Assembly: GCA_032718865.1 (NCBI GenBank)
Contig: JALUTQ010000037.1
Coordinates: forward strand, 186,001 to 250,000
Direction of reading: 5' to 3'
From: Tilletia caries
Lineage: Eukaryota; Basidiomycota; Exobasidiomycetes; Tilletiales; Tilletiaceae
DNA: 64,000 bases
Shown here: positions 29,166 to 39,700 of the stretch, one piece after another
Layout of the letters: each line of letters starts with the position of its first letter
Position numbering within the stretch: the stretch's first letter is position 1
Notes under the pieces: model-generated
Told to the model about the DNA's origin: nothing
Database searches by the model: none
Seen by the model: only the letters and a program-made list of their open reading frames with translations
Position numbers and translations under genes: made by a program

Positions 29166-32100
29166 TTTTTTTTGTCGTTCTTCTGGTCTTGTTTCTTTTC
29201 TGGGGATGTCGGCACCAATGCATCCCCTGTCTCGTTTCTTTTTGCGTATTGTTCTTTTGCTTGTTGTCGTAGGCGTAATCGTCGCCAGATTCGTTTGTAA
29301 AATGGATCTTTGTCGTATGCGTCTGCCCAGCTTTGTAGTTCTTGCTGGCTGAACTCGATCGAAGTTGATGTGAGGTGTTCGTTATCGTTGGAGAGAGGAG
29401 TTTGATCGATTTGTCGGGTCATAAGCGTAGGAGTGGGAGTAGAGTGCTGAGAGGATGTTGGAGTAGGGAGTATGAGATCTTCTTTTTCATTCTTTTCTTC
29501 TTGTATCTTTTTGATCGAGAGCGACGCCACCAATGCGCTCTCGTCTGTGTCTTTTGGTATGGAAATCGATTGGGTTGGAGAGGCTTTTGTTGGATTCTGC
29601 TTGTTTGGTTCTTTGACTTGGAGTGGAGTGATTTCGATGTATGTCTGGGTTTGAGAGATGTCAGGAGATTGAATCGGTGCTCGGGAGAGAGCGTCAGCTA
29701 TGCGATTACTCGTTCCCTTTCTGTACTCAACCTTGATCTTTCCTCTCAGCGGTGCAAGCTCGAGAGTGAGTCGTTGAAGTCGATGGGTGATATCGGCTGA
29801 TTTGAGATTCCACAGCCAAAGAAGAGCTTTGTGGTCGCTCCGTATGGTGAGTTTAGCGCCGTCGATATAATGCTCGAGCTTCTTCACTGCCCATGCGATC
29901 GCCTGGAGTTCGAGGTGTGTGGCCGGATAACGTTCTTCGGCATCCTTCGTCTGCCTGGAGAGGAAGAGAATTGGATGCTCCTTGCCGTCTTGGTCCTTCT
30001 GGATTAGAGCCGCTCCAAACCCTTTCGAGCTGGCGTCTACATCGAGAATCAACGGCTTCGAACGATCCTGGCGCATGAGAACAGGCGGGGAGCTTAGAGC
30101 AGTCTTGAGGATTTCGAAAGCATCGTTCGCAGCCTTCGTCCACCTGAATGGAGCCTTGTGAATCGCCTCATTGATTGGTCGAGCCTTTCGAGCAAAGTCG
30201 GGGATGAACCGTCGATACCAAGACGCCATTGCTTGAAATCGTAGGGCTTCCTTCGCAGACAAGGGCGTCGGAAAACGTTGAACCGGCTTCACCTTTTCTT
30301 TGTCGACCATAGTACCAAGAAGCGTTGCACGATAACCGAGGATGGGAAGCGACGTGAAACCGAAAGAGCGTTTCTTTGGAGCAATCGTTAGACCAGCATC
30401 GGCCAAGGCTTGTAGGACATTTCCAACGTCTCGTAGATGATCTTCGAAGGTTCTAGAGTAGATCAAAATATCATCAAGGTAAGCAATCGCGCATTTGAGT
30501 CGATACTTGGACAGAATCTGATCCATCTCTCTTTGGAAGAAAGCGACAGCGTTCTTTGGTCCGAACGGCATTCTGTTCCAAAGTCGAAGACCTTGATGGG
30601 TCGAATATGCCAGTAGGAGACGAGCTCGATCCGTCAAACCGAACTGATTGTATCCTCTGTTGCAGTCGACGATAGAAAGGAAGTGAGCATGGGAGATCTG
30701 TTCGTGGACTTCATCAGTTGTCGGTAGGAAGTAGCGGTCGTCTTTTGTCACAGCATTCAGCGGTCGATAGTCGTTACACAACCTGATCTTATCACGCTGT
30801 GGGACCAAAACGATCCCCGAGGCATAAGGACTTCTCCCTGGCTCCGAGAATCCCAACTCCTCATGTTCCTTGAGGATCTTCTCCAGAGCCTCTCTCTTAG
30901 CCGGATTGGCGCGACGGGGTGGTTCTGCATGGGTCCAACCCTCATGTTCCGGCTTCAGCTCGACATCGAATGTTGCGGTCTTGTGAAGGCCCAATGGCCT
31001 ACTTTTGGTTGACCAGAAGTTTGCTTGTCGAAGTACCTTCGCCAGACGTTCCTTCTGCTCATCGGACAGAGCCGTCGACACAGCAAGGGTGATCTTCTCA
31101 TCGTCATTAGGCAAGTCGATCTCGAGTTCTGCAATTTCTGTCGCATCTGATTGTGAAAGACCAGAGAGGTCTACAACAGGTTGATTATCATCAACCTCCT
31201 GCAAACCATGTAAAACTTCCTTATCAGTCTGTGAGATAGCAAAAGCAGTCACGTCTCTCTTACCAAAGCCCATTGGAGATAGAAGCTGTGCTTGCTGCTT
31301 CTTTCCCTTCACAAACTCCGCCAACCAGGTCACCGGATTGCAGACAAGCCCGACTTGCCGCATGTTGTCGACCCCAAGGAGCCAACCGGAGCAGCGCTCT
31401 ACGACGTGAAACTCGCACATCTCCGTGCGGAGACCTTCAAAGCATTGGAAGACGATAGGGATCTGCAGCACAGCTCTGGTTCGCTGCGGTTCCCCGTCGT
31501 CGAATCCTCGTAGCTCAATAGGTCGAGCAGGATGCCAGATGGCATTCGGGACAATCTTGTGGGCCGCCTTTGCTGAGATCAGACTCAGCTCCGAGCCCGA
31601 GTCGATCAGTAGTTCGTACGGAGCAAGGGCGTCAACGTTGGTCCGAGGATTGACCCAAACAGGCAGCTTGAAAGCTGAGACCTGCTCATGTCGTCGTCCA
31701 GGTCCTTCTTGCGGCTGACCCGAGACCTTCCTCGAATCAAGCTTGACCGAATGGATCCGAACTTGTCTGACGTCGTATTGATCCTCATCAGCTTCTGGTT
31801 CATCGTCTGCTTGCTCGTCCGTTCCGGCCTCCTCATCTTCGTTCGAATCATGCCCATCAGCATATTGATGAAAGTCTTCCTCCAACATGACTTGAGCAAT
31901 TGTCGGCAGATGAGTGACCAACTCCGCTTCAATTCGTCTGGTCATTCTGGCCTTCTCGGGAAACTTCGGGCAGTCAGCAGCGTTGTGGCCCTTTTCGTGA
32001 CAATGGAAACAAGCCCCTGCCGCTCGATCCGCTCGACGCTGCTCTCGTTCAGCTTCTGTGGATTGTCGAAAACCCTGGAAACGTTGAGTGCTCTGCGACG

Positions 32101-32452
32101 TTCCCGGAGAAGAGCTCGAGGTTCCAACCTGTCTCGGCAAATTGGTCGAGCGTCGACGAGGTGTACGACTCGTCGTCGGAGAAGATTCTCGCTCAGTCTT
32201 GGATCCCGGGTAGGTTCGCGTACGCGACTGGGTCTCAAGAGAGGCCTTCAGAAGCGGTTCCTTCCGGATCATTCGTTGAGTGTAATCTTCGAATGTCGGC
32301 GACGTTTCGAGGATGTCGCTCGTCCGTTCTTGCCAGACAGCAGGCAAACCCTCATGAATGAGGTGAAGGAGTTCACCAACCGTCCGCTCCCGAATCACCT
32401 CAGCAATTGAGAACTGTGGGATCGTGCCGAAGACGTGAGTACGAGTGATGAT
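29141..32452 (-). CDS. Gypsy pol: zinc knuckle, protease, reverse transcriptase, RNase H
   Basis: The open frame begins directly after the gag UGA, in the same frame as gag. Domains in order: the remaining gag helix region; CCHC knuckle CFHCHEKGHNAADC; aspartic protease with LLIDSGSELSLIS; RT with a CNDYRPLNAVT segment and the active site YLDD; RNase H with DVDASSKGFGAAL and LELQAIAWAV. The frame closes at 29,141 after a Lys-rich tail. Because the zinc knuckle lies after the UGA, the stop divides gag itself rather than separating gag from pol. All catalytic motifs are intact. Confidence 0.93.
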   Translation of the reverse strand: MITRTHVFGTIPQFSIAEVIRERTVGELLHLIHEGLPAVWQERTSDILETSPTFEDYTQRMIRKEPLLKASLETQSRTRTYPGSKTERESSPTTSRTPRRRSTNLPRQVGTSSSSPGTSQSTQRFQGFRQSTEAEREQRRADRAAGACFHCHEKGHNAADCPKFPEKARMTRRIEAELVTHLPTIAQVMLEEDFHQYADGHDSNEDEEAGTDEQADDEPEADEDQYDVRQVRIHSVKLDSRKVSGQPQEGPGRRHEQVSAFKLPVWVNPRTNVDALAPYELLIDSGSELSLISAKAAHKIVPNAIWHPARPIELRGFDDGEPQRTRAVLQIPIVFQCFEGLRTEMCEFHVVERCSGWLLGVDNMRQVGLVCNPVTWLAEFVKGKKQQAQLLSPMGFGKRDVTAFAISQTDKEVLHGLQEVDDNQPVVDLSGLSQSDATEIAELEIDLPNDDEKITLAVSTALSDEQKERLAKVLRQANFWSTKSRPLGLHKTATFDVELKPEHEGWTHAEPPRRANPAKREALEKILKEHEELGFSEPGRSPYASGIVLVPQRDKIRLCNDYRPLNAVTKDDRYFLPTTDEVHEQISHAHFLSIVDCNRGYNQFGLTDRARLLLAYSTHQGLRLWNRMPFGPKNAVAFFQREMDQILSKYRLKCAIAYLDDILIYSRTFEDHLRDVGNVLQALADAGLTIAPKKRSFGFTSLPILGYRATLLGTMVDKEKVKPVQRFPTPLSAKEALRFQAMASWYRRFIPDFARKARPINEAIHKAPFRWTKAANDAFEILKTALSSPPVLMRQDRSKPLILDVDASSKGFGAALIQKDQDGKEHPILFLSRQTKDAEERYPATHLELQAIAWAVKKLEHYIDGAKLTIRSDHKALLWLWNLKSADITHRLQRLTLELAPLRGKIKVEYRKGTSNRIADALSRAPIQSPDISQTQTYIEITPLQVKEPNKQNPTKASPTQSISIPKDTDESALVASLSIKKIQEEKNEKEDLILPTPTSSQHSTPTPTLMTRQIDQTPLSNDNEHLTSTSIEFSQQELQSWADAYDKDPFYKRIWRRLRLRQQAKEQYAKRNETGDALVPTSPEKKQDQKNDKKKKRERVRR
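29165..29171 (-). promoter_or_regulatory. Putative -1 ribosomal frameshift heptamer A AAA AAG
   Basis: In the pol frame the codons read GAC AAA AAA AAG. The heptamer A AAA AAG has the X XXY YYZ layout in the right phase, and a -1 slip there continues into the integrase frame (GAA ACG AGA). The pol stop follows 21 nt downstream of it. No downstream pseudoknot was modelled. Confidence 0.65.
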
Positions 32453-32461
32453 TCAAGCTAC
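32414..32461 (-). promoter_or_regulatory. gag/pol junction: in-frame UGA inside a 48-nt GT...AG segment
   Basis: gag ends GCT GTA GCT TGA and the same frame stays open to pol. The UGA also lies inside a segment starting GTAGCT and ending CCCACAG, exactly 48 nt (16 codons), phase 0, with a CTCAC branch-like site. Splicing would give one continuous Gag-Pol frame, while retention gives Gag only. The donor GTAGCT is weak, so stop-codon readthrough is an equal alternative. Confidence 0.5.
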
Positions 32462-33841
32462 AGCTTGCTCGCAAAGAAGCCAGTACTTCTCCGTGATGTA
32501 GGCATCCAAGTCTTCGCGGCTCGGAACGAAACGTCGCTGTTCCAGTTCACGAGTGACGATACTGGGATGTCTTGTCCATCGTCGGAAAAACACATCACGC
32601 CACTCATCCCAAGTGCTTGGATGCGGCGTGAGTGAATCCCACCAAGACTGAGCCTTGCCCTCGAAGCAGCTTGGAAGGATCGTCAGAATGGCGACGTCCG
32701 AGTAGAGTCCTCCCGAACGGAAATGCTCGACTCTTGTCCAGAACGCCAAAGCATGCCGATCCGTTGGGTCGAAGTGACCCAACTCTTGAGAACGAGGCGT
32801 CCTCCAATTCGTATCCTTGTCGCGCTTTTGGAAGTCAGGCTCTGGGTTGTCGCCGGATGGTTCTCCTCCTCCGGGGGGTCCTGGACCTCCTCCTCCAGGT
32901 GGTCCCGAGCCTCCTCCTCCAGGGGGACCCGATCCTCCTCTGTGTCCGTTTCCATCATCACCATTTCCTTCATTCCCATCTCCTGATCCATCTCCATTCC
33001 CGTTTCCCCCTCCCGTTCTTCGTGCCTCCAACTCCTGAGCAGCTTGTCGAGCAGGAAGCGTTGCCAACAGCTGGCCATAAGGTTGGCCCAAGGATGCCGT
33101 TGCTTGTACTGGCTGAGAGGCAGATTGAGTTGGCTGCCAACCTGCTGGACCTGATGGTCTTGGTGGATAAGGTCCTGGTGGTCGAGGCGGGAAGTAGGTC
33201 GACTGGAATGGCTGAATCTGAACGGGGTAGGAAATACCCGATTGCTGAGGAGCGAACGATCCCGACTGTCGACCGTATCCTCCGAATTTTAGGGGTGTTT
33301 GTGAAGCAAACTGCTGAGCCGGAGTCATGCCCGCCGGTGCCCCAAAACTTGCCCGAGCATCTTGAGTGGGGAACGTCGACTGTCGCCGTTCAGCTTGAGG
33401 AACAAGCGTCGAGTCAGAAGCTTGACCGCTTCGTGCTTGTCTGTACGACTCGTTGATGGCCCGTTCCTTCTTGAGCTCCTCCTCAAGGGCCTTGATCTTC
33501 TGACGTGATGAGGACGAGACAGCTGTGTGGGTGTGGCCTGAAGTCTCCGAGTTCGACCTGGATATCTCCGAATGCGTGTCACCCACGCCGAGTGAGCGTT
33601 CGAGTTGATGAATGCTCTTCCGGCGTTCCCGTCGCTCCTTGTCCTTGCGACGCTGTTCTTCCTTTACGCGATGAAGCGTCTGAAGGGCTTGGATCGTCTC
33701 TGCTTCTCGATCCTCATCGGAAGGAGTCTCCCGTTGCTCTTGTTGCAACCTCTCGACCTCCCTAGCTTTCTCAGCGATAGTGCTGGAAGACCCGGCAGCT
33801 TGTTGACGCTGCGTGGGCGTGTGTGTCTCCGTCGACGCCAT
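32453..33841 (-). CDS. Gypsy Gag (N-terminal part, up to the UGA)
   Basis: 462 residues from the ATG at 33,841 (MASTETHTPTQ); a GTG-started longer reading to 33,880 is less likely. The N-terminal third is a charged coiled-coil-like region. A Gln/Pro-rich middle follows, then a Gly/Pro repeat tract (PPGGGGSGPPGGGGPGPPGG) and the retrotransposon Gag core (SWWDSLTPHPSTWDEWRDVF). The frame stops at UGA 32,455-32,453 before the zinc knuckle. The product would form the particle shell. The leader from the 5' LTR to the ATG is about 176 nt. Confidence 0.9.
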   Translation of the reverse strand: MASTETHTPTQRQQAAGSSSTIAEKAREVERLQQEQRETPSDEDREAETIQALQTLHRVKEEQRRKDKERRERRKSIHQLERSLGVGDTHSEISRSNSETSGHTHTAVSSSSRQKIKALEEELKKERAINESYRQARSGQASDSTLVPQAERRQSTFPTQDARASFGAPAGMTPAQQFASQTPLKFGGYGRQSGSFAPQQSGISYPVQIQPFQSTYFPPRPPGPYPPRPSGPAGWQPTQSASQPVQATASLGQPYGQLLATLPARQAAQELEARRTGGGNGNGDGSGDGNEGNGDDGNGHRGGSGPPGGGGSGPPGGGGPGPPGGGEPSGDNPEPDFQKRDKDTNWRTPRSQELGHFDPTDRHALAFWTRVEHFRSGGLYSDVAILTILPSCFEGKAQSWWDSLTPHPSTWDEWRDVFFRRWTRHPSIVTRELEQRRFVPSREDLDAYITEKYWLLCEQAVA

Positions 33842-34002
33842 CGTCGACCGGAAGGTGGTCTGTGACTTCCTGGAAGCCACTTAGTCGTTGTCGACCGGTA
33901 GAAGTCGCTCCGACTTCCTATGTCGCCACGGAGCCTCTCCGTGTACGAATGTTTGTCGACGACAACGCTCCGTTGTCGTGCCGGTACCCTTGGCCTGATC
34001 GA

Positions 34003-34017
34003 GGCGGAGCTACCAAA
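34003..34017 (-). promoter_or_regulatory. Primer-binding site of the Gypsy element
   Basis: Directly inside the 5' LTR the coding strand reads TTTGGTAGCTCCGCC. TGGTAGC would pair with a tRNA 3' end ...GCTACCA, as in initiator Met tRNA, but the match weakens after seven bases. The tRNA is not identified. Confidence 0.55.
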
Positions 34018-34320
34018 TGTGACCGAATCTGTGAAGACAGGAGAAATCGAACAGGTGAAAGGAGAAATCAAGACTCGTGTGTGTGTAAATTCTGAGGGAG
34101 TGGTGGTAGAGTACAAGGATTTCCTTCTCTCAGCTCCGTTGGATCCTCGCCCCGATCCTCATAGAGTCGCCTGACTCTCCCTGTGCCTCTCCAAGACTCC
34201 AACTCCCCTAACAAGCAACCTCATCGCCACTTCTAGACCCTCGCACGTCCTCACTCCTCCAGTCCTCCTCCTTCAGCTACCTCATCCCCTCTCTTATCGT
34301 TCCTCAGCAGCGCTCCGTCA
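34018..34320 (-). repeat. 5' LTR of the Gypsy element
   Basis: 303 bp, identical to 26,878-27,180. It drives minus-strand transcription. The right flank is CACATA (34,321-34,326). Confidence 0.95.
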
Positions 34321-34633
34321 CACATACATAGCTGGTGCGCTGGCTGAGTGGGCGCTGAGGAAACTGCACGAGGCGCTGTCAGTTATTATTGAATCTTTGC
34401 GCTGTTTGATTGATGTGTGCCTGATGGGCGAACGCGTGATGGAGGTGAGCCATCCATGATCCAAGTGAATTACTTACCACGGACGCACGGTTCGGTCCTC
34501 TTGGCTTGCACATACGTCAAGCGTCAATCCTCATGACCTCGACTCTGTACACGGCAGCAGCAGTAAACATCACCAGTACATCTGGCAGCGTCGTCAAGAA
34601 GCGCCATCAGCAACAGCAGTCCCGGTGCCTCAT

Positions 34634-35856
34634 ATGGATCTCGCTACGTATCCCTCCACAGAACTGCTCCGAATCATTGCAATGCTCCTGCAGCAGATCG
34701 CTACCGCCAATGACGACCGCAGACCACGGGGAGGAGCAGGTAGCAGCAGCAGCAGCGGAGGAGGCGGTGAGAGCAGCCGGCGGCAGCAGCATGGATACAG
34801 TCACGGCAAGGATACGCAGGCAATCCATCCCCCGGACTCCGCACGTTCCAATCATACCATGAGCCCAGCGGCGGGTTTACCGCAGTCCCGCGTGAATGGG
34901 ACAGAGAACGGTGCGTCTGCACCCGGTAGCGGCAACCGGCCTCGGTCTGGATCGATGCGAGCTGGTCGAGAGGGTCTGCACGGCGGCGAAGGGTCCCGAA
35001 ACACGATCACCACGGCCGCTCAAGCGGCACTGATGACACCAAGTAGCACACTGTGCTTTCATGCGCGCAACGTGCCCACTATCAACATCGAATCATATCT
35101 TCTTCGCATCCTCAAGTATTGCCCCACAACAAATGAGGTCTTCCTCAGTCTCCTCGTATACTTCGACCGGATGAGCCGGATGGGCTCGGGCGCAGAGCCA
35201 GGCGAGGACAACCACGCTGCACCAGTCGGGTCAGCTGCAGGTTTACCACAGTCACGGACGCGGGAAATATCAGCATCCTACGGAGAGTCGGCTCGAGACG
35301 GACAGGAACGGCGCCAGGCGAGTGGTGCGCAGGAGGACAATGATACCGGATTACATCGAGAACCCAGACCGGGCATGCGCGGCTTTGCCATCGACAGTTT
35401 CAACGTACATCGTCTCATCATCGCAGGCTTGACGGTATCAAGCAAGTTTTCCAGCGACGTCTTCTACACGAATTCACGATATGCGAAGGTGAGTCCGAGG
35501 CAAACCCAGCACACATGAGCCGCGGTTCTTGTCTTGAACATACGCGTCTCTTCCCTTGTGAGCAGGTCGGCGGTTTACCTGTGCACGAGCTCAATCAACT
35601 GGAACTGCAATTCCTGCTCTTAAACGACTTCCGGATGGTCATTCCTTTGCCCGAGCTTCAAAGATACGCCGACCAGCTTCTTATTTACGGCAAGGGCCAG
35701 CAGCAAACGAAGAGTGTGGCTCGCCCGATTGGGCATCATTCCTCGTCGAGCGATACCCAAGGACGCCAACGCTCCCAGAACAGTCAATCCAGAGATCGAC
35801 AAGAGCAGCACAGAAATCCTCAGCAGGTCACACAACCGAGCGCGACATCACAGTGA
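34634..35856 (+). CDS. Pho80/PCL-type cyclin
   Basis: Two exons (34,634-35,488 and 35,566-35,856), with a 77-nt GTGAGT...GCAG intron in phase 0, give about 381 residues. The ATG at 34,634 starts MDLATYPSTELLRIIA, matching the family's opening helix. The cyclin-box helices are NIESYLLRILKYCPTTNEVFLSLLVYFDRM, then FNVHRLIIAGLTVSSKFSSDVFYTNSRYAKVGG, then LNQLELQFLLLNDFRMVIP. These are diagnostic of Pho85-type CDK partners, in phosphate sensing or glycogen and polarity control. Two Gly/Ser/Arg-rich insertions break the box: one after the first helix (about residues 30-150) and one of about 60 residues before FNVHRL. No cyclin-B-type destruction box was seen. Which subfamily (Pho80 or Pcl6/7-like) is open. 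Confidence 0.88.
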
Positions 35857-36770
35857 CCCGATTCTTTTCTACACCCATACAGTTTGTGCACGCTTCGGAG
35901 AAGTGGACCTCTTTTAATGCGAATATACACATCGATCCTCTGCTCTAGACAACCCCTCATGCGGCTGGGAACGGAGCTCGTCTGTGCCTCGCGCGGTGCT
36001 GTTGTCTTTTCCCCTTTTCCAGCTCTGCCCGAGATGCATACTATAGCAGGGTGACAGCTGATCCACCCGATCGAGGATGATGATGTGCATACATATGCAC
36101 GTTCCCCAAGCAGCCTGACCGCCTGACCTTCTAGAAATCCTCGATCGCAAGAAGCACATCCATACTTCCACATCGCATCAACGGGAACACAGTCGTGCGA
36201 CCAGAGGAACAGTCTTCTGCCGACGTCCACGGAGTCTTCGCGCCCCTGCCTCCTCCTCACGCTGAGAACGAACAAGAGGGAATCGATCGGCCACGGCTCT
36301 GCCTGCCCGCCTCCTTGCGTTATCAGAACAAGGGAGGGACACCTCTCTCCTGTCACGCTCTCGTCGGACGTCCCTCTGCACGGTGCAGCAGACTGGACAG
36401 GAGACCAATAAGAGGTCCTTGCTGCTCTACCAAGTAGACAAAGCGACCCACAGGCGTCCACGCGCCGCTCGTCGCCTTTCAAAACCCGCGTCCTTTCTTC
36501 CTCGACCGATCGTCCACGTAGGAACGTTCTCGTTGCCCTTAAATCCTCTAGCATTGAAGGTCTTGCTTTTCAGCATCTGTCGTCAGGGTGAGTCCATGTG
36601 AAGCCGTGACTATCGTCATCTTCGCTGACTCCAACGATGACTCTCATACTGCGTGTTACAGGTCCACACTCGCGCTGTCCTTTGTCCTGACAGACTGGCG
36701 GAGCAGCTTCCCTTTAGCACGAGCTTCACAGCGTGTACGCGCGAATCAGCATTGAAACTTCCTTGAACGT
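35857..36770 (+). promoter_or_regulatory. Intergenic region / 5' leader of the App1-like gene with a putative leader intron
   Basis: No coding signal; frames here are incidental. A GTGAGT donor at 36,588 and a TTACAG acceptor ending at 36,661 would remove a 74-nt intron from the 5' leader of the gene starting at 36,771. The upstream 600 bp are the shared 3' and promoter region. Confidence 0.45.
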
Positions 36771-39700
36771 ATGCGGTCGGCTTCACGACGCGCGGCCACG
36801 CTCAATAACTGTGCGAACCGAATTGCCCCTCGATTGACGCGTCAAACACTTTCAGCGACAGCCTTCCCGTCGACTCGGCTTCCGCCGCATCGCAACGAGC
36901 GACAGGATTTACGCGTGTCAACCTCTGCACCTGTTTCGTGCTCTATACACCTACCTGCCTCAAGCTCTCTTCGCAACGCACAGCTTTGCTCGCCACAGTC
37001 TGAATACGACGCACGCCGAACGCGCTGCATCTTTCCATTTGGCAACATGGACGATCGCAATCTGTCTTCATCCGGAACGCCCTCGCAGAGTCTGAGTGGC
37101 TATCACGTTCGCTCCCGCGCCATGGATATCGCATCCCGCGCGAAGGCACGAGCAACATCTGCATATGCTGTTGCAGCAGCAGCAGCAGCCTCTTCCAGCA
37201 CTGCGCCTTCAAATGACACAGCTATGGCCGCAGAAAGACCCTCGTCTTCCGCGGCTTTCGCTCGTTTGGCCAGTGGTGCCAGAGTGAAAGCTGCGAACGC
37301 ATTGGATCGCGCCGCGGGTGCGCTGTCGGAAGGATTAGATCGGGAACGCGAGCGAGAGTGGCAGCGCAGGTCCGGACAGGCCGCGAACAATTGGCGTTCA
37401 AACGGAAGTCAATTCGGGGAAGCCGACGATCCTGACACGCCTCGGCCCTCCACAGCGCAGCTTCGCAGAACTTCAGACTACCAGGACCAACGCACACCCA
37501 CAATCGATCAAGGACAGTCTCAAGCGTCAAATGCACCGTGGAGCACAGCATTTTCCGGTCGGAACAGTTCGGAGCAATCGCGCCTACGGGATTCAGATCG
37601 GCCTGACCTCAACTCCACCCTCTTGTCTGGTCGACCGACCATGTCCTCGTCGGAATCATCAAGTTCAATAGGACCTGCCTTTACCAAATTGCAAAATGCT
37701 GCGCGCAAGCGTCTCGCTGCTGTCGGTCCGTCCAAGAGCTTTCAGGGTCCTGCTGGGTCCTCCGAAGGAAGCGGCGAAGGCAGAAGATCAGTCGAGCTGG
37801 GCAGAGAGCGGATCATGCGGGCTTTCTCCACTGGTTTACCTCGACAGCCTGACCAGGCAGATCCACAGAACTCTGCCCTGAGAGTGAACAATGGATCGAA
37901 AGGCCGACGGTCGCATGCCACACTCGCGCCCGTAGCTCCCGGTATGCCAATCCATGCCCCCGGTTCTGAGGAAGCTGTTTTACTTCCAGGCTGGGCAGTC
38001 CGACGTCGATCCAAAGTGCAACAACAGCAAAAAGTCGCTGGCGCGGAGACGACAAAAGCTGGTGCCGACGTTCACGTCCTCCTCGCCGGCGTGGTGCTAC
38101 GGACGCCGGAGGCACCTTCCCGCTCACAGCGAATATTCTTGCGCCTCGCCAAACAAATTGCAGCCTTGCCCAAAATGAGCACACCTTCGTCTTCGTTCCC
38201 TCTGCCAGACGGGTCATCTCGGACGCGATTGCCCATTGTGGTACCCAACTTTTCCGGTGCACCTCTTTCGGATGAGCCTGCGCAGATCGACGACCTCTCC
38301 GCTTTCGCGGACAACAAGCTGGATCCGGCGGCTCCATCTCCAAGCGGTGGCAGCAAGGATTCTCAAAGCGCGTCCCTTGCCGGACTGGCTGGACTAGCCA
38401 GCCCTGTTCTTTCCGCTCAACATTCATCATCTTCTTCGTCTTCTGCTTTCAGCGGCCCTTCCTCGCCCATCTTGGACGCCGATGATGGGGATTTTTCGTC
38501 TTTTCACCTTACCGACAGACTGATCCAGAAGGTCGTGCAGGGAGGCAACGACGATTTGCTGTTGAGAGCGATGGAGCGGATTGGCGCGTTGCCTGTGGAG
38601 GAGAAGCCACTGGTGGACAGCGAGTTCAACTTGGGCGCAAGTACCGGAGTCACATCAAAGGATAGAGACGAAGATATCATACAATCGCCGACGGTCCTCG
38701 GTGCGGACTCAGCATTTTCAGCCAAAGGTGATCGGGAGAACGCTGCTTTTACGGACGCGATCCCACCGCTCGACCTCGATTCTTCCGTGGCATCCGATAA
38801 AGTCGGTGATAGCTCCGTGACTACTGCGGCAAGTACGGATACGAGTCCCTCCAAGTTGCGGAAGCTCTTTGGATCGGGGATGAGCAGTGGTGGAGAAAGT
38901 CCTAAGCTCGGACCTAGTACGGAAGCATCGAGCGGAGGTAGCGGAGGTAGCGGAGCAGCCACTCCAATCATGTTCGCTCGCAACGAGTCTTCATCGCGTC
39001 TCTCACGCTTTGCTGAGTCTGTCAAGCGTCGAGCTTCGTACGTATCAGACGGCGCCTCCCTTTCTTCCTCATTATCTTCCATCTCGAGCGCGGCCGGCCT
39101 CTCACCACGGCTTCAGCCTGTTAATGGACCGCCAAACGGTGCGTCGACGCCGGCACTGAGTTGGCCGAGTGGCTCGGGCGTATGGTCCGACCGAACTTTT
39201 GAGCAATTGCTCGCACTCCAGCAGAACTTGGACTCGCGTCTGCGCGCGTTTTGGACATTCCGAGTACCGGATCGGCACGTCTGGATCGAGATTTTGCCCG
39301 TTTTCAAGGGCGAGGATGAGAAGGACGTGCACTTCGGATCGCCGACTTCATCCTCAGCCGACGCGACTGCATCGCGAGCGTCATCACTCGCGTCGTCTGC
39401 TCCATCGGTATCCGAGTTTGACTTTGGTAGTAATACCGACGGCACTAGGCGGACAATGCTTCGCCCCCTTCTGGCAGCCACCAAGGCCCGCAGCAATACG
39501 ACGGGACAGTTTCACGACAAGTTTGTCATTCCTTGGCACAAGCTCGATTCGTACTGCCGAACCTTCTTCTCGGGCACGGATGGCTCGGAAGCTCGTCGCC
39601 CAGAAGACATCGTATGTCTCAAGAAGCGCGCTGTACTCCTCGAGTCGGACTCTCCTTCAGGTCCATCAGCTAAAGCTGAGGCTAGTCCATGGGTTTGCAC

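Larger units (their letters stand above)
26878..34320 (-). mobile_element. Complete Ty3/Gypsy (chromovirus-type) retrotransposon with identical LTRs
   Basis: Two 303-bp LTRs (26,878-27,180 and 34,018-34,320) are identical throughout. Target-site copies CACATA (26,872-26,877 and 34,321-34,326; 5 or 6 bp, the edge being ambiguous) flank the element. A polypurine tract and a TGG-starting primer site sit where expected for minus-strand coding. Order: gag, protease, RT, RNase H, integrase with a chromodomain-like tail. The integrase-after-RNase H order is the Ty3/Gypsy order. Identical LTRs and open frames point to very recent, possibly current, activity. It is the youngest datable insertion in the window. 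Confidence 0.96.

Noticed and set aside
31688..32410. 240-codon plus-strand frame within the Gypsy element, and other long plus-strand frames at 28.7-29.4 and 32.6-33.5 kb
   Set aside because: They are antisense shadows of pol, integrase and gag.
35820..36554. 244-codon minus-strand frame opposite the App1 leader
   Set aside because: No recognisable domain, many Cys/Arg/Ser, and it overlaps a likely 5' leader and the cyclin 3' end.
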